NCBI GenBank assembly: GCA_003131635.1
Contig: PKVZ01000141.1
Location: 1-32,188, forward strand
DNA from: Acidobacteriaceae bacterium
GTDB taxonomy: Bacteria; Acidobacteriota; Terriglobia; Terriglobales; Acidobacteriaceae
Reading direction: 5' to 3'
Length of the DNA: 32,188 nucleotides
Positions 31,639 to 32,188 of this stretch are shown one piece after another. Both the position numbers and the translations under genes were made by a program. Each line of letters opens with the position of its first letter. Within the stretch, counting starts at the first letter, position 1. The notes beneath the pieces were generated by a model that was not told the DNA's origin, ran no database searches, and saw only the letters and a program-made list of their open reading frames with translations.

Positions 31639-32188
31639 ATGCAAGTCAGCCACAACACGCTAATCGTAACCGGCGCCAGTCGCGGCATCGGTGCGGCAAT
31701 CGCCACGCTGGCTGGCGAGCGCGGATTTTCCATCGCAGTTAACTTTTCAACCGGCGAGTCCGAAGCTCGCGCAATCGTAGAAAAGATTATTTCCGCCGGC
31801 GGGAGCGCCTGTGCGATTCATGCCGATGTTTCCCGCGAAGAAGATATCGTTCGCCTCTTCGAGACCGCCGAGCGCAATCTGGGCCCGATCAAAGCTCTGG
31901 TCAACAACGCAGCCATCACCGGAGGATTTTCGCGCGTCGACTCGGTCAGCGCAAAAACTCTAACGCGAGTGATGGCTGTCAACGTAGCCGGGGCGTTCTT
32001 GTGCGCGCGCGAAGCCGTGCGCCGTATGTCAACCCAGCGCGGCGGAACCGGTGGCGCCATCGTGAATATTTCTTCCCGCGCCGCCCGCACCGGTTCCGCC
32101 GGCGAGTGGGTACACTACGCCGCGTCCAAGGGTGCGATTGATAGCTTCACCATTGGACTGGCGCGTGAAGTTGCCACCGAAGGAATCC
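31639..32188 (+). CDS. Short-chain dehydrogenase/reductase (SDR), 3' partial
   Basis: Runs off the window after 183 codons with no stop. The classical SDR pattern is clear: nucleotide-binding TGASRGIGAAIA at residues about 11-22, ADVSREEDI for cofactor, LVNNAA near 87, the catalytic Ser in IVNISSRAA, and YAASKG with the catalytic Tyr-x-x-x-Lys near 163-167. The order and spacing resemble FabG-type 3-oxoacyl-ACP reductases or glucose/other alcohol dehydrogenases; the substrate cannot be told. The cofactor loop VNFSTGESEA lacks the usual Arg after the second strand, so NADPH preference is uncertain. The start ATG 31639 has only a weak upstream purine stretch. Confidence 0.9.
   Translation, partial: MQVSHNTLIVTGASRGIGAAIATLAGERGFSIAVNFSTGESEARAIVEKIISAGGSACAIHADVSREEDIVRLFETAERNLGPIKALVNNAAITGGFSRVDSVSAKTLTRVMAVNVAGAFLCAREAVRRMSTQRGGTGGAIVNISSRAARTGSAGEWVHYAASKGAIDSFTIGLAREVATEGI

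Noticed and set aside
1-32188. CRISPR arrays, tRNA or rRNA genes, insertion sequences, prophage
   Set aside because: No regularly spaced direct repeats with unique spacers, no tRNA-like cloverleaf, and no transposase or phage frames were seen on reading both strands.

Overview
The window is GC-rich, densely coded chromosomal DNA from a Gram-negative-type bacterium with an outer membrane (porin, secretin, lipoprotein, NagZ/AnmK murein recycling). The gene style fits Acidobacteriota (Terriglobia): a YncE-propeller/phosphoesterase fusion, a PilZ protein with a long tail, Shine-Dalgarno and apparently leaderless starts mixed together, and a GGACGGGCG-type palindrome embedded in a coding region. 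The lineage is inferred from gene style, with no rRNA or marker comparison. I see no tRNA, rRNA, CRISPR array, prophage or insertion sequence.

Bases 1-7308 (plus strand) hold a cell-wall recycling pair, nagZ (5' end outside the window) and anmK, overlapping by ATGA. They are followed by a DUF1697 protein, an orphan oligopeptide-type binding lipoprotein, a YmdB-type metallophosphoesterase, and an orphan secretin-domain protein with TPR-like repeats. Bases 7400-14396 (minus strand) hold a DsbA-like thiol oxidoreductase, glutamine-dependent NAD+ synthetase, a PilZ/coiled-coil protein that looks like two genes joined in frame, and a large secreted beta-propeller/phosphoesterase.

Bases 14524-28736 form a phosphate and polyphosphate neighbourhood. 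On the minus strand the high-affinity phosphate transporter operon reads pstC-pstA-pstB-phoU and ends in a racemase-like gene lacking both catalytic cysteines. Divergent from it, on the plus strand, lie a CHAD-domain (polyphosphate-binding) protein, a small CxxC/CxxC protein and an exopolyphosphatase. Convergent on these is ppk1-sixA (minus). Then come a secreted phosphoesterase, pstS and a coiled-coil porin, all minus and all suited to scavenging phosphate across the outer membrane and periplasm. Candidate Pho boxes with 11-bp periodicity lie upstream of both pstC and pstS, so the split pst genes may share one regulator. No PhoR/PhoB gene is in the window.

Bases 28794-32188 hold uvrC (with a roughly 50-residue insert coded by palindromic DNA), a VapBC-type toxin-antitoxin pair whose toxin has lost two of four catalytic acids, and the start of a short-chain dehydrogenase running off the end. 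No gene-free gap exceeds about 250 bases. The notable points are the degenerate enzymes (racemase-like protein, VapC), in-frame structured insertions (uvrC, anmK), the fused PilZ gene, and the clustering of phosphate and polyphosphate genes.
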